NCBI RefSeq assembly: GCF_001894765.1
Contig: NZ_BCWV01000002.1
Location: 744,001 to 808,000, forward strand
DNA length: 64,000 nt
Source: Rhodococcoides corynebacterioides NBRC 14404
GTDB lineage: Bacteria; Actinomycetota; Actinomycetes; Mycobacteriales; Mycobacteriaceae
Direction of reading: 5' to 3'
Part shown: positions 1 to 10,499 of the stretch, piece by piece
Position numbering within the stretch: the first letter of the stretch is position 1
Layout: each line of letters begins with the position of its first letter
The notes under the pieces: model-generated
What the model was told of the DNA's origin: nothing
Seen by the model: the letters and a program-made list of their open reading frames with translations, nothing else
The model's database searches: none
Position numbers and translations under genes: made by a program

Positions 1-3000
1 CGACCCCTCCGCACACAGCTGGAGGAAGCGCTCGATGCGACCGGACGTGTGGTCCGGACCCTGACCCTCGTGGCCGTGCGGCAGCAGCAGCACGACGTCC
101 GAGAGCTGACCCCACTTGGCCTCACCGGACGAGATGAACTCGTCGATGATGGACTGCGCGCCGTTGACGAAGTCACCGAACTGCGCCTCCCACAGCACCA
201 GCGCGTCGGGGTTGCCCACCGAGTAGCCGTACTCGAAGCCCACCGCCGCGTACTCGCTCAGGGCGGAGTCGTAGACCAGGAACTTGCCGGGGTTGTCGCT
301 GCCGATGTTGTGCAGCGGGGTGTACTCCTCGCCCGTCTTGCGGTCGATGATCACCGAGTGCCGCTGGGTGAAGGTGCCGCGGCGGGTGTCCTGGCCGGAC
401 ATCCGGACGAGCTTGCCCTCGTCGATCAACGTGCCCAGGGCGAGCAGCTCGCCGAACGCCCAGTCGACCTTGCCCTCGTAGGCCATCTCGCGACGCTTGT
501 CCAGCACCGGCTGCACACGCGGGTGCACGGTGAAGCCGTCGGGCACGTTCACGAAGGCGTCGCCGATGCGGTGCAAGATCGACTTGTCGACGGCCGTCGT
601 GAGCTTGTGCGGGATCTGCTGATCCATCTCGACCGACTCGCTGGGCTCCGGGGCGTACTTCTCGAGCTCGCGCACCTCGTTGAAGACACGCTCGAGCTGG
701 CCCTGGTAGTCGCGGAGAGCGTCCTCCGCCTCCTTGAGCGAGATGTCGCCGCGGCCGATGAGCGCCTCGGTGTAGCTCTTGCGGACGCTGCGCTTGGTGT
801 CGATCACGTCGTACATCGCCGGCTGGGTCATCGAGGGGTCGTCGCCCTCGTTGTGGCCGCGGCGGCGGTAGCAGATCATGTCGATCACGACGTCCTTGTG
901 GAACTTCTGACGGAAGTCCACCGCGAGACGCGCGACCCAGGCGCAGGCCTCGGGATCGTCACCGTTGACGTGGAAGATCGGTGCGCCGATCATCTTGGCC
1001 ACGTCGGTGCAGTACTCGCTCGAGCGCGAGAACTCCGGTGCCGTCGTGAAGCCGACCTGGTTGTTGACCACGATGTGCACGGTGCCGCCGGTGCGGTACC
1101 CGCGCAGCAGCGCGAGGTTCAGCGTCTCGGCCACCACGCCCTGACCCGCGAACGCGGCATCGCCGTGGAGCATCAGCGGCAGCACCGAGAAGCCGTCGCG
1201 GCCGTCGCCCTTGTCCAGCAGGTCCTGCTTGGCGCGGACCAGGCCCTCGAGCACCGGGTCGACCGCCTCGAGGTGCGAGGGGTTGGCGGTGAGCGAGACC
1301 TTGATGTCGTTCTCGCCGAACATCTGGATGTAGTTGCCCTCGGCACCCAGGTGGTACTTCACGTCGCCGGAGCCGTGCGCGGCCGCCGGGTTCATGTTGC
1401 CCTCGAACTCGGTGAAGATCTTCGAGTACGGCTTGCCCACGATGTTCGCGAGCACGTTCAGCCGGCCACGGTGGGGCATACCGATGACGACCTCGTCGAG
1501 CGTGTGCTCGGCGGACTGGTCGATCACGGAATCCATCATCGGGATGACCGACTCGGCGCCCTCGAGCGAGAAACGCTTCTGGCCGACGTACTTGGTCTGC
1601 AGGAACGTCTCGAAGGCCTCTGCCGCGTTGAGCTTGCTCAGGATGTACTTCTGCTGCGCGACGGTCGGCTTGACGTGCTTGGCCTCCACCCGCTCCTGCA
1701 GCCAGGCCACCTGGTCGGTCTCGAGGATGTGGGTGTACTCCACGCCGACGTGGCGGCAGTACGAGTCGCGCAGGACACTCAGCACGTCCCGCAGCTTCAT
1801 CCGGTCCTCGCCGTGGAAGCCGCCGACCGCGAACTCGCGATCGAGGTCCCACAGCGTCAGGCCGTGGCTGATGACGTCGAGGTCCGGATGCATCCGGAAC
1901 TTGTCCTTGGTGAACATGAGCGGATCGGTGTCCGCCATGAGGTGACCGCGGTTGCGGTACGCCGCGATCAGTTCCAGGACGCGGGTGTTCTTGTCGACGG
2001 TGCCCGTGGGCAGGTCACGACGCCAGCGAATCGGCTCGTAGGGAATGGCGAGACCGTGGAAGATCTCGTCGTAGAACTCGTCGCTGATCAGCAGGTTGTG
2101 GATCGTGCGCAGGAAGTCGCCCGACTCCGCACCCTGGATGATGCGATGGTCGTACGTCGAGGTCAGCGTCATCAGCTTGCCGACGCCCAACTCCGCCAGA
2201 CGCTCGTCGCTGGACCCCTGGAACTCCGCGGGGTACTCCATCGCACCGGCACCGATGATCGCGCCCTGACCGTTCATCAGGCGCGGCACGGAGTGCACCG
2301 TGCCGATGGTGCCCGGGTTGGTCAGCGAGATGGTGACGCCGGAGAAGTCGGCAGCCGTGAGCTTGCCGTCGCGCGCGCGGCGCACGATGTCCTCGTACGC
2401 GGTGTGGAACTGGGTGAAGGACATGCCCTCGCAGCCCTTGATCGCCGCGACCACCAGCGAACGGGATCCGTCCTTGCCGGGGAGGTCGATCGCGAGACCG
2501 AGGTTGGTGTGTGCCGGCGTCACCGCGTTCGGCTTGCCGTCCACCTCGGCGAAGTGCCGGTTCATGTTGGGGAACGCCTTCACGGCCTGCACGATCGCGT
2601 ACCCCAGCAGGTGGGTGAACGAGATCTTGCCGCCGCGCGTGCGCGCGAGGTGGTTGTTGATGACGAGGCGGTTGTCGATCATCAGCTTCGCCGGGATCGC
2701 GCGCACGGACGTCGCCGTGGGGATCTGCAGCGACGCCGACATGTTCTTCGCGACGGCAGCCGCCGCGCCGCGCAGAACCTTCGAGGTGTCCTCGGCGGGC
2801 GCATCGTCGGCAGGCTTGTCCGCGGGCTTCCCGGGCTTGTCGGCCTTCGGGGCCGCGGGCTTGGCCGACGTGGTCGGCTCGGCCTTCGGCTTCTCGGCCG
2901 GCTTCTGGGCCGGCGGCTTGTCCGCCTTCTCGGCCTTCTCGGCCTTCGGGGCAGGCTTCTCGGCGGGCTTCTCGGCCTTCGGAGCGGGAGCTGCAGTGCT

Positions 3001-3201
3001 GCCGTTACCGGAAGATGCTGCACCGCTGGTGGACTCGCGTCCGGTCGCGGGATCGCCGCCACCGTTCTGTTCGGGGGTGTAGTCGGCGAGGAACTCGTGC
3101 CAGCTCTCGTCGACCGAGGAGGGGTCGGTCTTGAAACGTTGGTACATTTCGTCGACCAGCCACTGGTTCTGTCCGAACTGTGTAGTAGAACTGCTGCTCA
3201 C
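1..3201 (-). CDS. kgd: multifunctional 2-oxoglutarate metabolism enzyme Kgd (5' part)
   Basis: A thiamine-diphosphate enzyme that handles 2-oxoglutarate in the TCA cycle (decarboxylase, E1 of the oxoglutarate dehydrogenase complex, and carboligase). The 1067 codons present read in order: a short E1-type N-terminal segment ending near residue 40, an Ala/Lys/Pro-rich linker to about residue 125 (repeated AEKPAEKP-like blocks), an E2-like acyltransferase domain with the catalytic-type motif [15 protein letters not shown] near residue 350, and an E1 domain with [12 protein letters not shown] and [11 protein letters not shown]. The GTG start reads [20 protein letters not shown], with a purine-rich AAGGAAACGAGG stretch upstream. 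Family members are about 1230 residues long, so roughly the last 170 residues lie beyond the left edge. The linker fusing E2 and E1 modules is typical of actinobacterial Kgd. Identity is secure. Confidence 0.96.
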   Translation of the reverse strand, partial: MSSSSTTQFGQNQWLVDEMYQRFKTDPSSVDESWHEFLADYTPEQNGGGDPATGRESTSGAASSGNGSTAAPAPKAEKPAEKPAPKAEKAEKADKPPAQKPAEKPKAEPTTSAKPAAPKADKPGKPADKPADDAPAEDTSKVLRGAAAAVAKNMSASLQIPTATSVRAIPAKLMIDNRLVINNHLARTRGGKISFTHLLGYAIVQAVKAFPNMNRHFAEVDGKPNAVTPAHTNLGLAIDLPGKDGSRSLVVAAIKGCEGMSFTQFHTAYEDIVRRARDGKLTAADFSGVTISLTNPGTIGTVHSVPRLMNGQGAIIGAGAMEYPAEFQGSSDERLAELGVGKLMTLTSTYDHRIIQGAESGDFLRTIHNLLISDEFYDEIFHGLAIPYEPIRWRRDLPTGTVDKNTRVLELIAAYRNRGHLMADTDPLMFTKDKFRMHPDLDVISHGLTLWDLDREFAVGGFHGEDRMKLRDVLSVLRDSYCRHVGVEYTHILETDQVAWLQERVEAKHVKPTVAQQKYILSKLNAAEAFETFLQTKYVGQKRFSLEGAESVIPMMDSVIDQSAEHTLDEVVIGMPHRGRLNVLANIVGKPYSKIFTEFEGNMNPAAAHGSGDVKYHLGAEGNYIQMFGENDIKVSLTANPSHLEAVDPVLEGLVRAKQDLLDKGDGRDGFSVLPLMLHGDAAFAGQGVVAETLNLALLRGYRTGGTVHIVVNNQVGFTTAPEFSRSSEYCTDVAKMIGAPIFHVNGDDPEACAWVARLAVDFRQKFHKDVVIDMICYRRRGHNEGDDPSMTQPAMYDVIDTKRSVRKSYTEALIGRGDISLKEAEDALRDYQGQLERVFNEVRELEKYAPEPSESVEMDQQIPHKLTTAVDKSILHRIGDAFVNVPDGFTVHPRVQPVLDKRREMAYEGKVDWAFGELLALGTLIDEGKLVRMSGQDTRRGTFTQRHSVIIDRKTGEEYTPLHNIGSDNPGKFLVYDSALSEYAAVGFEYGYSVGNPDALVLWEAQFGDFVNGAQSIIDEFISSGEAKWGQLSDVVLLLPHGHEGQGPDHTSGRIERFLQLCAEGS

Positions 3202-3308
3202 GGCAGGTGTTCGCCTCGTTTCCTTCTTGTTCTCGCTCAGCGCACGGCCACTCCAGGTTAGACCTTCCGGTCGGTGCTCGCGCCGCCGCGTCGACCGTGT
3301 GACGGGCT

Positions 3309-6300
3309 TCACCGCTGTGTGGTCGAGTCATCGTCGCCGATGTCGATGTGGTCTGCATCACTTATCGCTGTTCCGCGTCCTTCGGTGATGTCCCACAGGC
3401 GGGCGTAGAAACCTCCGGAGCGGATCAACATCGCGTGCGGACCGTTCTCGACGATGCGCCCGTCGTGCACCACCACCACGGTGTCGGCCCGGGCGGCCGT
3501 CGCCAGTCGGTGGGCCACCACCACGGCCGTGCGCCGCCGGGTGATCGTGCGGCTCGCATCCAGCACCGCGCGCTCGGTGGCGGGATCGAGGGTGGCGGTG
3601 GCCTCGTCGAGCAGCAGGATGTCCGGGTCCACCAGTTCGGCGCGCGCCAGAGCGACGAGTTGTCGGGCGCCGGCGGACAGTCCCCGTCCGCGCTCACCGA
3701 CCGGAGTGTTCATGCCCGACGGCAGCGCCGCGATCATCGGCAGCGCCCCCACCGACCGTGCGGCCGCCTCGACGTCCGCGCGGCTCGCATCGGGCCGCCC
3801 GAACGCGATGTTCGACGCCACCGTGCCGCCGAACAGGTGCGCCTCCTGCGGCACCACCCCGAGACGCTGCCGATAGGCGGTCAGAGGCCGCGACCGCAGG
3901 TCCGCCCCGTCGACGAGGACCGCACCCGAGGTCGGGTCGTAGAACCGGGCGATGAGCTTGACCACCGTCGACTTCCCGGCGCCGGTGCGTCCGACCAGGG
4001 CCACCGTCGACCCCGCCGGGATCGACAACCGCACGTCGCTCAGCGCGTCGCGGTCGGCCCCCTCGTAGCGGAACCCCACGTCGCGTAGCTCGACGTCGCC
4101 GACGAGTCGTGTCGGCGGAGTCGGTCGGCCGTCCTCGTCCGGGCCGGACCCGTCGGGACCCGATTCGAGGGAACTCGACGTCGCGAGCAGGGACGCGATG
4201 CGCCGGAGTCCCACGGTGGCCTGCTGATAGCTGTCGAACACCTGCGACAGCTGCTGGATGGGTCCGAAGAGCAGTCCGAGGTACAGGACGAAGGCGACCA
4301 GTGTCCCCGGCGTCGCGCTGCCCTCGGCGACCCGGTGAGCTCCCACCAGCACGACTGCGGCGAGAGCGATGTCCGACAGGGCGGTGATGAACGGGAAGTA
4401 GATCGAGATGGCGCGTTGGGACCGCATGCGGCTCGAGCGGTACGACCACGACCGCGCCCGGAACGCCGCGCGGGCCTCGTCCTCGTACCGTGCCGCCTGC
4501 GCCACGCGCAGGCCCGACACGTTCTCCTGGAAGTCGGCGTTCACCGAGGAGATCCGCTCGCGCGACGTGGCGTAGGCGCGCGAGGAGATGCGGCGGAAGA
4601 TCACCGTCGCGACGGTCAGCACCGGCACCACCGACAACGTGACCGCCGCGAGCACCCCGTCCGTCAGGACGAGCGCGATCGACACCCCGACCACGGTCAA
4701 CACGGCGACGATCGCCGTGGAGAGTCCGGTCTGCAGGAACGACGACAGCGCGTCGACGTCCGTGGTCATCCGCGTCATGATGCGACCGGACAGCTCGCGT
4801 TCGTAGTAGTCGAGGCCGAGCCGCTGCAGGTGGGCGTAACTGCGGATGCGCAGCGAGAACAGCACCGTCTCGCCGGCTCGCGCGGTGGTCACGGTGAGTG
4901 CGCGGACCACCAGCCAGTCGACCGCGACCAACACCAGCGCCGCCGCGGACACCCCGACGAGGACCGCGGTGTTCCGTTCCGCGGCACCGTGGTCGACGGC
5001 GAAGCGCACGATCGACGGGAACGCGACGGTGACGAACGAATCGAAGGCCAGGAACGTCGCGACGAGGGCGAGCAGGCCGGCCACCGGCGCCAGCGTGCGG
5101 CGCAGGGTGAAGGTCGACTCGTCGGTGCGGGCGGCCGTCTCGTCGACCTCGGGACGATCCTGCGCTGCGGGCAGGGTCGCGACCGCCGCGGCGATCTCGT
5201 CGCCGGCCATCGCGCCCCCGAGCGCGGAGCCCGGGCCGTGCGCACCGGGGCCGGCACCGCCTGCCGGCGCGGCCGCGGCCGTCGGACGGTCGGGTGCCGC
5301 GGCGTCCGGCCACAGATTCACCTCGGGGGCCGCGCCGGGAGTACCGGCACGATCGGCGGGGACGTCTCCGGACATCAGCGTCCGGAACAGCGCACACCGT
5401 CCGTCGAGTTCCGCCTCCGTGCCGGAATCGATCACCCGGCCGCCGTCGATCACGACGATGCGATCGGCCAACGTGAGCGTCGACCGCCGGTGGGCCAGCA
5501 CCAGCATCGTCGGTGCGGATCCATCGGACTCGGCACCCCGGAGTCGCGCGTAGACCGTCGCCTCGGTGTGGGCGTCGACGGCCGACGTCGCGTCGTCGAG
5601 CACCAGGACGCGGGGACGGGCCAGCAGGACGCGAGCGAGCGCGAGGCGCTGCCGCTGACCGCCGGACAGGGTCAGCCCGCGCTCGCCGACGCGCGCGTCG
5701 AGACCGTCGGGGACCTTCTCGAGCACGTCCTCGGCCGCCGCCCGACGGATCGCGTCGAGGACGTCGTCGTCGCTCGCGTCCGGCCGTGCGAGGGCCACGT
5801 TCTCGCGGATCGTCCGCGAGAACAGGAACGGCTCGTCGAAGGCGACGCCGACCGCTCCGCGCAGAGCCGCTGCATCGACGTGCGCGACGTCCACCGTCCC
5901 CGCCGGAGACGTCAGCTCGATCGACCCGGCCGTCGGTCGGTAGAAGCGGGGGATCAGCATCGACAGCGTCGACTTCCCGCTTCCCGACGGGCCCACCACG
6001 GCCACCGTCTCCCCGGGGGCGACCTCGAGGTCCACCCCGGCGAGCACCGGGGGACCGCCCGGGTAACCGAAGTGGACGTCCCGCAGGCGGAGTCCGAGGG
6101 GACCGTCCGGAACAGGCGCCGGCGGGGTGTCGCGGGCCCCGTCGTCGCTGGGACGGGTGTCGATGACGTCGTACACCCGCTCCACCGCGGCGCGCGTGAG
6201 TTGGGCCATCACCACGACCGACGTGACGGTGCGGGTCACCGCGGCGAGAGTGATCACGTAGCTGGCGAACGCGAGGAACGTGCCGACCGTGATGGCCCCG

Positions 6301-7040
6301 GACAGGGTGAACCATCCGCCGAGGGCGATCACCCCCACCAGGCCGAGTTGGGGGAGCGCGGCCATGCCCGGGGCGAACCGGGCGTTGACGCGGGCGGCTC
6401 GCAGGCGTTCGGCGAACAGCCGTCGGCCGATGCCGACCAGGAGGTCGACCGCCCGATTCTCCTGGCCGAAGCCCTTCACCACCCGCACCCCGGTGACCGT
6501 CTCCTCGACGTGACCGGCCAGTTCCGCGGCGCGCTGCTGGGCGGACCAGGTGGCCGCGTAGAGCTGCGGCCGACGGCGCACCACGAGGATCGACATGGCC
6601 GGCACCACCGCCAGCGCGACCAGGGTCAGGGCGGGGGACAGGGTCAGCATGATCCCCAGCGCCAGGACGAACTGCAGCACCGCACCGGCGGACAGCGGCA
6701 CCATCGCGAGCAGACCCTGCACCAGCTGCAGGTCGCTGATCGAGCGCGACACCACCTGACCGACCGCGATCTGGTCCTGGCGGGGGCCGTCGAGCCGCAG
6801 GAGCGTTCCCATCAGCCGTTGGCGCAGGTCGTGCTGGACGTCGACGGACAGTGCACCTGCCAGCAGCCGCCGTCCGAACTGACACGCGAACCGCACCACG
6901 CCGAGACCCACGATCGCAGCGGCGACCGTCCCGAGCGTCTCCGTCCGAGACGCCGCGGCGTCGTCCACCGCGATGCGGGTGAGCAGCGGGAAACAGACGT
7001 CGATCCCCGCGGCCACGAAGGTCACGAGCAGGGCGCCCAC
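3309..7040 (-). CDS. fused ABC exporter, TMD-NBD-TMD-NBD in one chain
   Basis: A full-length ABC exporter, 1243 residues from the first usable GTG, made of two complete half-transporters. TMD1 spans about residues 1-290 and NBD1 310-555 (Walker [10 protein letters not shown] at 350, signature LSGGQ at 459, Walker [10 protein letters not shown] near 480). A Pro/Ala/Gly-rich linker of about 90 residues follows. TMD2 spans about 645-940 and NBD2 970-1210 (Walker [10 protein letters not shown] at 1017, signature LSAGA at 1121, Walker B LLLDEATA near 1142). The two ATP sites are unequal: NBD1 has Asp in place of the catalytic Glu and lacks the Q-loop Gln, while NBD2 has the aberrant signature. The substrate cannot be read from sequence; lipids, peptides or drugs are all possible. 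The frame stays open upstream to a stop near 7117 without ATG, GTG or TTG, so the true start may be the ACG at 7106. It lies 3' of a permease/ATPase pair on the same strand. Confidence 0.9.
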   Translation of the reverse strand: MGALLVTFVAAGIDVCFPLLTRIAVDDAAASRTETLGTVAAAIVGLGVVRFACQFGRRLLAGALSVDVQHDLRQRLMGTLLRLDGPRQDQIAVGQVVSRSISDLQLVQGLLAMVPLSAGAVLQFVLALGIMLTLSPALTLVALAVVPAMSILVVRRRPQLYAATWSAQQRAAELAGHVEETVTGVRVVKGFGQENRAVDLLVGIGRRLFAERLRAARVNARFAPGMAALPQLGLVGVIALGGWFTLSGAITVGTFLAFASYVITLAAVTRTVTSVVVMAQLTRAAVERVYDVIDTRPSDDGARDTPPAPVPDGPLGLRLRDVHFGYPGGPPVLAGVDLEVAPGETVAVVGPSGSGKSTLSMLIPRFYRPTAGSIELTSPAGTVDVAHVDAAALRGAVGVAFDEPFLFSRTIRENVALARPDASDDDVLDAIRRAAAEDVLEKVPDGLDARVGERGLTLSGGQRQRLALARVLLARPRVLVLDDATSAVDAHTEATVYARLRGAESDGSAPTMLVLAHRRSTLTLADRIVVIDGGRVIDSGTEAELDGRCALFRTLMSGDVPADRAGTPGAAPEVNLWPDAAAPDRPTAAAAPAGGAGPGAHGPGSALGGAMAGDEIAAAVATLPAAQDRPEVDETAARTDESTFTLRRTLAPVAGLLALVATFLAFDSFVTVAFPSIVRFAVDHGAAERNTAVLVGVSAAALVLVAVDWLVVRALTVTTARAGETVLFSLRIRSYAHLQRLGLDYYERELSGRIMTRMTTDVDALSSFLQTGLSTAIVAVLTVVGVSIALVLTDGVLAAVTLSVVPVLTVATVIFRRISSRAYATSRERISSVNADFQENVSGLRVAQAARYEDEARAAFRARSWSYRSSRMRSQRAISIYFPFITALSDIALAAVVLVGAHRVAEGSATPGTLVAFVLYLGLLFGPIQQLSQVFDSYQQATVGLRRIASLLATSSSLESGPDGSGPDEDGRPTPPTRLVGDVELRDVGFRYEGADRDALSDVRLSIPAGSTVALVGRTGAGKSTVVKLIARFYDPTSGAVLVDGADLRSRPLTAYRQRLGVVPQEAHLFGGTVASNIAFGRPDASRADVEAAARSVGALPMIAALPSGMNTPVGERGRGLSAGARQLVALARAELVDPDILLLDEATATLDPATERAVLDASRTITRRRTAVVVAHRLATAARADTVVVVHDGRIVENGPHAMLIRSGGFYARLWDITEGRGTAISDADHIDIGDDDSTTQR

Positions 7041-7127
7041 CGCCGTGCGGCGATGGGTGAGGCACTGCGCCGTGAGCCGGCGGATCCACCCGCCGGAGTC
7101 AGTCGTGATGGCCGAACCCGCTCACTG

Positions 7128-7907
7128 TCATTCGACGTCCCGTGTCGCCGCGCGCCACCATCCGACCCCGGCCATCCCGCACGCCCACAGCAGCAGGCAC
7201 ACGATCGCGGCACCGAAGGGAAGCAGCAGGTCGGTCGGCCCGCGCCCGAGCGTGATCATGCCGACGGTCGCCAGCCCCGGCAGGAGGCGCACCGCGGCGT
7301 CCGCGCCGAGTCCGCTCGCGACGACGGCGACCACCGACTCGCCGAGCGGGAGCCACGCGACCAGAGCCACCGCACTCCACGTGGGAGATCCGGTGAGCAG
7401 GCCGAGCCCGCATCCGACGGCGCTCCAGAGCACACCCGCCACCACGGCGGCGGGCAGCAGGCCCGCGACGAGGGATCCCGACACGGCGACGGCATCGCCG
7501 CCGACGACGGTGAGCGAGAAGAGCGCCGCGACGATCGACAGCAGGGCGTACGCCGCTCCGACCCCGGCGCAGACCGTGAGCTGCGCGGACACGACGCGCC
7601 CACGGCGAGGAACGGCGACCAGCGACGTGGCCCACGCGCCGTGACGCAGGTCGCCCGCGACGTGCACCGCCCCGAAGACGGCAGCGAACAACACGACGGC
7701 ACCCACCGTCACCGCGGCCGCCAGGGTGACGGCCACGACGTCGGCATCCGTGGCTCCGGCCAGGACGTCCGACGAGGCGATCGCGCCGTAGATCGCGCCC
7801 GACAGCAGGCCGATCACGATCGGCGGCAGACCCAACGCCCACCACGTGCGCAGCGAGAACGCCTTCCGGAATTCCGATCGCAGCAGCTCGGCTGCACCCA
7901 CGCTCAT
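7128..7907 (-). CDS. ABC-2-like permease
   Basis: A 259-residue polytopic membrane protein and likely membrane partner of the ATPase encoded just upstream. The start MSVGAAELLRSEFRKAFSLR is typical of ABC-2 permeases: an amphipathic segment with E-x-R-K precedes the first membrane helix. About six hydrophobic segments follow, including WALGLPPIVIGLLSGAIYGA and TLAAAVTVGAVVLFAAVFGA. The ATG overlaps the ATPase stop by four bases (ATGA at 7904-7907), which fixes the start and implies translational coupling. A longer in-frame extension reaching upstream exists but runs across the ATPase gene and is not protein-like. Function is probably export or immunity of the bacitracin/daunorubicin type; the substrate is unknown. 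Confidence 0.85.
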   Translation of the reverse strand: MSVGAAELLRSEFRKAFSLRTWWALGLPPIVIGLLSGAIYGAIASSDVLAGATDADVVAVTLAAAVTVGAVVLFAAVFGAVHVAGDLRHGAWATSLVAVPRRGRVVSAQLTVCAGVGAAYALLSIVAALFSLTVVGGDAVAVSGSLVAGLLPAAVVAGVLWSAVGCGLGLLTGSPTWSAVALVAWLPLGESVVAVVASGLGADAAVRLLPGLATVGMITLGRGPTDLLLPFGAAIVCLLLWACGMAGVGWWRAATRDVE

Positions 7908-8857
7908 CGCCGCGCTCCCGCAGGGGGAGCCGCGATCGGGACCGGCGGGGGAGCGCCCGTCATCGACAGGAAGATCTGTTCCAGGTCCGCCGTCGCCGTG
8001 ACGATGCCGAACACGGACACTCCGGCGGTTCGCGCGACGGAGGCGACGCCGTCGGCGGTCGTCCCGGTGACGACGAGCCGACCGTCGGTCCCCAGGATCG
8101 CGTCGGTGTGCCCCGCGGCGGCCAGCGCCAGGGCCAGCGCTGCGGGGTCGGCGCAGGCGACGAGCGTGCGTGGCGGGTAGAGCGCGGCCAGCTCGGCCAG
8201 GCTGCCGTGGAAGGCGACGTGCCCCGCCGACATGATCACGAGGTGGTCGACCGTCTGCTCGAGTTCGCGCACGAGATGACTGGACACGAGGACCGACCGA
8301 CCCGACCGGGCATGAGCGGTCAGGACGTCGCGAAGCCACACGATGCCCTGTGGGTCGAGTCCGTTGGCCGGTTCGTCGAGCACGAGAACTGCCGGGTCAC
8401 CCAGCAGGGCGGTCGCCAGGGCCAACCGCTGCCGCATCCCGAGGGAGTAGGTGCCGGTCCGCCGGTGAGCGACGTCGCGGAGGCCGACCGACGCGAGCAC
8501 CTCCTCGACCCGGGTGTCGGACGCTCCCACGACCGGGGCGAGGCACCGGAGGTGCGCGCGGGCCGTGCGCCGGGGATGCGCGCCACGTCCGTCGAGGACC
8601 GCGCCGACGACGCGACCGGGAATCTCGTGCTCGGCGAGCGGGCGGCCGGCCACCTCGGCCTCGCCGGCGTCGGGATGGACCAGACCGAGCAGCATGCGCA
8701 GAGTGGTCGACTTGCCCGAGCCGTTGGGGCCGAGCAGGCCCGTGATCGACCCGGTGGGCACGACGAACGACACGTCGCGGACGGCGTCGACCCCCGCGAA
8801 GGCCTTGCTCAACCCGCGCGCGACCAGGGCGGGCGGGGACGAGTACGGACCGCTCAC
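7904..8857 (-). CDS. ABC transporter ATP-binding protein (BcrA/DrrA-like)
   Basis: A 317-residue cytoplasmic ATPase that would power the adjacent permease. Visible motifs are Walker A GPNGSGKST near residue 43, the signature YSLGMRQRLALATALLGD, Walker B VLVLDEPANGLDP and an SSHL switch histidine. The region after the Q-loop (VGAVLDGRGAHPRRTARAHL) and the roughly 90-residue C-terminal extension resemble drug and antibiotic exporter ATPases such as BcrA/DrrA. It overlaps the permease start at its 3' end, and the stop of the EcsC-like gene at its 5' end by four bases. The three genes are therefore probably one transcript, with the fused exporter possibly joined downstream. Confidence 0.92.
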   Translation of the reverse strand: MSGPYSSPPALVARGLSKAFAGVDAVRDVSFVVPTGSITGLLGPNGSGKSTTLRMLLGLVHPDAGEAEVAGRPLAEHEIPGRVVGAVLDGRGAHPRRTARAHLRCLAPVVGASDTRVEEVLASVGLRDVAHRRTGTYSLGMRQRLALATALLGDPAVLVLDEPANGLDPQGIVWLRDVLTAHARSGRSVLVSSHLVRELEQTVDHLVIMSAGHVAFHGSLAELAALYPPRTLVACADPAALALALAAAGHTDAILGTDGRLVVTGTTADGVASVARTAGVSVFGIVTATADLEQIFLSMTGAPPPVPIAAPPAGARR

Positions 8858-9549
8858 CGTGGCTCGGCGACCACGGGCGGACTGTCCGCCGGCCAGTCCG
8901 GCGGAGGCGGTCCGAACGCGTCACGCGCGTTGCCGACGACGGTCTTGCCGAGGGCGCGATTACCGGCGCCGCCCACCGCGGCACCGATGCCCGCGGGCAG
9001 GAGCGTCCCGAGCATCACCGCACCGCGTCGCGCCGCGAACTTGCGCACGAACGAGCTGATCAGTCGCTTGTTCAAGCCGGACAGGTTCGCCCCGCCGGGG
9101 ATGCCGGCGGACAGCATCTTCCCGACGTTGCCGGTGCGCCCCAGGCTGCGCTGCACGATCTCCTTGCCGGAGTCCCCGAGCGCGACGGCCAGCACGAGGG
9201 CCTTGCGACGCTCGTGGTCCGTCACCGAGATCCCATGGACGGACGCGACGGAGAGAGTGAGCAGGGCGGCGGCCTCGAGGAAGAACGCGGTCTCCCCGCC
9301 GATCGCGGCGACCGACGCCACGGTGCCCACACCGGGGATCGCGGCGGTGGCACCGGCGGCTCCGCCGCTCGACGTCACGGCGTTCAGGAACATCTTCTCG
9401 AGACGCGTGACGATCTGCTCGGGCGACTCCTCGGGGTGAGCCCGGCGGAGTCGCCACACGTACTTCTCGACGGCCGGCGCCTGCAGCCGACTCGCGTTGT
9501 CCAGGACGGACGACACCGCCCGCTCGACCCGGCCCGGTTGCTCAGCCAT
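8854..9549 (-). CDS. EcsC-like membrane-associated protein
   Basis: About 231 residues from the ATG at 9549 (MAEQPGRVERAVSSVL). The family is not certain. The central block, GATAAIPGVGTVASVAAIGG followed by a long hydrophobic helix and then VHGISVTDHERRKALVLAVA, resembles the glycine-rich core of EcsC-type proteins, which often accompany ABC transporters. A hydrophobic stretch near the C-terminus (MLGTLLPAGIGAAVGGAG) could insert in the membrane. In-frame GTG (9606) and TTG (9630) codons lie upstream; the TTG would overlap the divergent AraC gene, so the ATG is preferred. Its stop overlaps the ATPase start. Function unknown; a role with the neighbouring transporter is inferred from position only. 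Confidence 0.65.
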   Translation of the reverse strand: MAEQPGRVERAVSSVLDNASRLQAPAVEKYVWRLRRAHPEESPEQIVTRLEKMFLNAVTSSGGAAGATAAIPGVGTVASVAAIGGETAFFLEAAALLTLSVASVHGISVTDHERRKALVLAVALGDSGKEIVQRSLGRTGNVGKMLSAGIPGGANLSGLNKRLISSFVRKFAARRGAVMLGTLLPAGIGAAVGGAGNRALGKTVVGNARDAFGPPPPDWPADSPPVVAEPR

Positions 9550-9623
9550 CGACCACGCCCATCGTTCACGCTCCGTCTCGATCCGCACTTCCGTCGCCGT
9601 CGACACCGTTCTACCGTGAGGCG

Positions 9624-10499
9624 GTGACAACCGCGGCCGGTGGTGCGCACGTCGGACTCTCCGACGGTGCCGCGCGGCGCCCGGCGCCGACGCTCCGGCC
9701 CTACGTTCGCTCCTATCAGGGCTACCGCCTCAGCGGTTTCGACGCCGGTGAGCACGTGGGGTTGCCGTCCGATTCGATCACGGTGATCCTGCCGTTCGAC
9801 CGTCCGCTGCGCGTCGTGCGCACGGCTGTGCCCGAGCAGGCGCCGGGGACCTTCGACGCCATGGCGTCCGGGTTGGGAACCGCACCCGTCGTCATGGCGC
9901 ACGACGGCGCCGAACACGGCATTCAGATCTCGTTCACCCCGGCCGGCGCCCGCGCCGTTCTCGGCGTACCGCCTGCGGCGCTCGGCCAGTGGATGGTGCC
10001 GCTCGTCGACCTCCTCGGTCCCGACGCGGCCGAGATCACCTCCGAGTGCGAGTCGGCCTCGACCTGGGCGGATCGGTTCGCCCTGCTCGACCGCGTCCTC
10101 ACGCGACGCCTCTCGCGGGCTCCGGGCGGCGCCGACCGTCGGCTCGCCGCCGCCTGGACGATGGCGACGGGCCCCGACGGTGCCACCGTCGCCTCGGTCG
10201 CGACCGCGGTGGGGTGGTCCACGCGGCACCTCGAGCAGCGCTTCCACTCGGAGTTCGGAGTGACCCCCCGCGATGCGGGCAGGCTCGCCCGGTTCGCCCG
10301 CTCCCACGCCCTCGTCCGGCAGGCCGATCCGCCGCGGTTGGCGGACGTGGCCGCCCGGTGCGGCTTCTACGACCAGGCCCATCTGGCTCGGGAGTGGCGT
10401 GCCCTCGCCGGGTCCGCGCCGTCGGTGTGGCGCCGTGACGAGAAGTTCGCATTCGTCCAAGACGAAGGCCTCGCGTTCGAGTCAGGATCGCTGTCATGA
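9624..10499 (+). CDS. AraC-family transcriptional regulator
   Basis: A 291-residue protein with an N-terminal cupin-like sensory region typical of the DUF6597-type AraC group (TLRPYVRSYQGYRLSG, then LPSDSITVILPFDRPLRVV) and a C-terminal double helix-turn-helix. The DNA-binding part is VASVATAVGWSTRHLEQRFH, then FGVTPRDAGRLARFARSHAL and LADVAARCGFYDQAHLAREW, which carries the conserved GFYDQAH pattern of the second HTH. The GTG start lies 75 bases from the divergent EcsC-like ATG, so a shared, very compact control region is likely. Its stop overlaps the ATG of the VOC gene (ATGA), giving a coupled regulator-enzyme pair. The ligand is unknown. Confidence 0.9.
   Translation: MTTAAGGAHVGLSDGAARRPAPTLRPYVRSYQGYRLSGFDAGEHVGLPSDSITVILPFDRPLRVVRTAVPEQAPGTFDAMASGLGTAPVVMAHDGAEHGIQISFTPAGARAVLGVPPAALGQWMVPLVDLLGPDAAEITSECESASTWADRFALLDRVLTRRLSRAPGGADRRLAAAWTMATGPDGATVASVATAVGWSTRHLEQRFHSEFGVTPRDAGRLARFARSHALVRQADPPRLADVAARCGFYDQAHLAREWRALAGSAPSVWRRDEKFAFVQDEGLAFESGSLS

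Noticed and set aside
49-3261. A 1070-codon open frame on the plus strand
   Set aside because: Antisense shadow of kgd. The minus strand reads a clear Kgd with all domains; the plus product is a Val/Leu/Arg/His-rich artefact of high GC.
3694-7089. A 1131-codon minus frame overlapping the ABC exporter
   Set aside because: Out-of-frame reading of the same strand, Arg/Gly-rich, without Walker motifs.
4335-8180. A 1281-codon plus-strand open frame
   Set aside because: Opposite-strand shadow of the ABC exporter and permease; Arg/Gly/His-rich with no motif.
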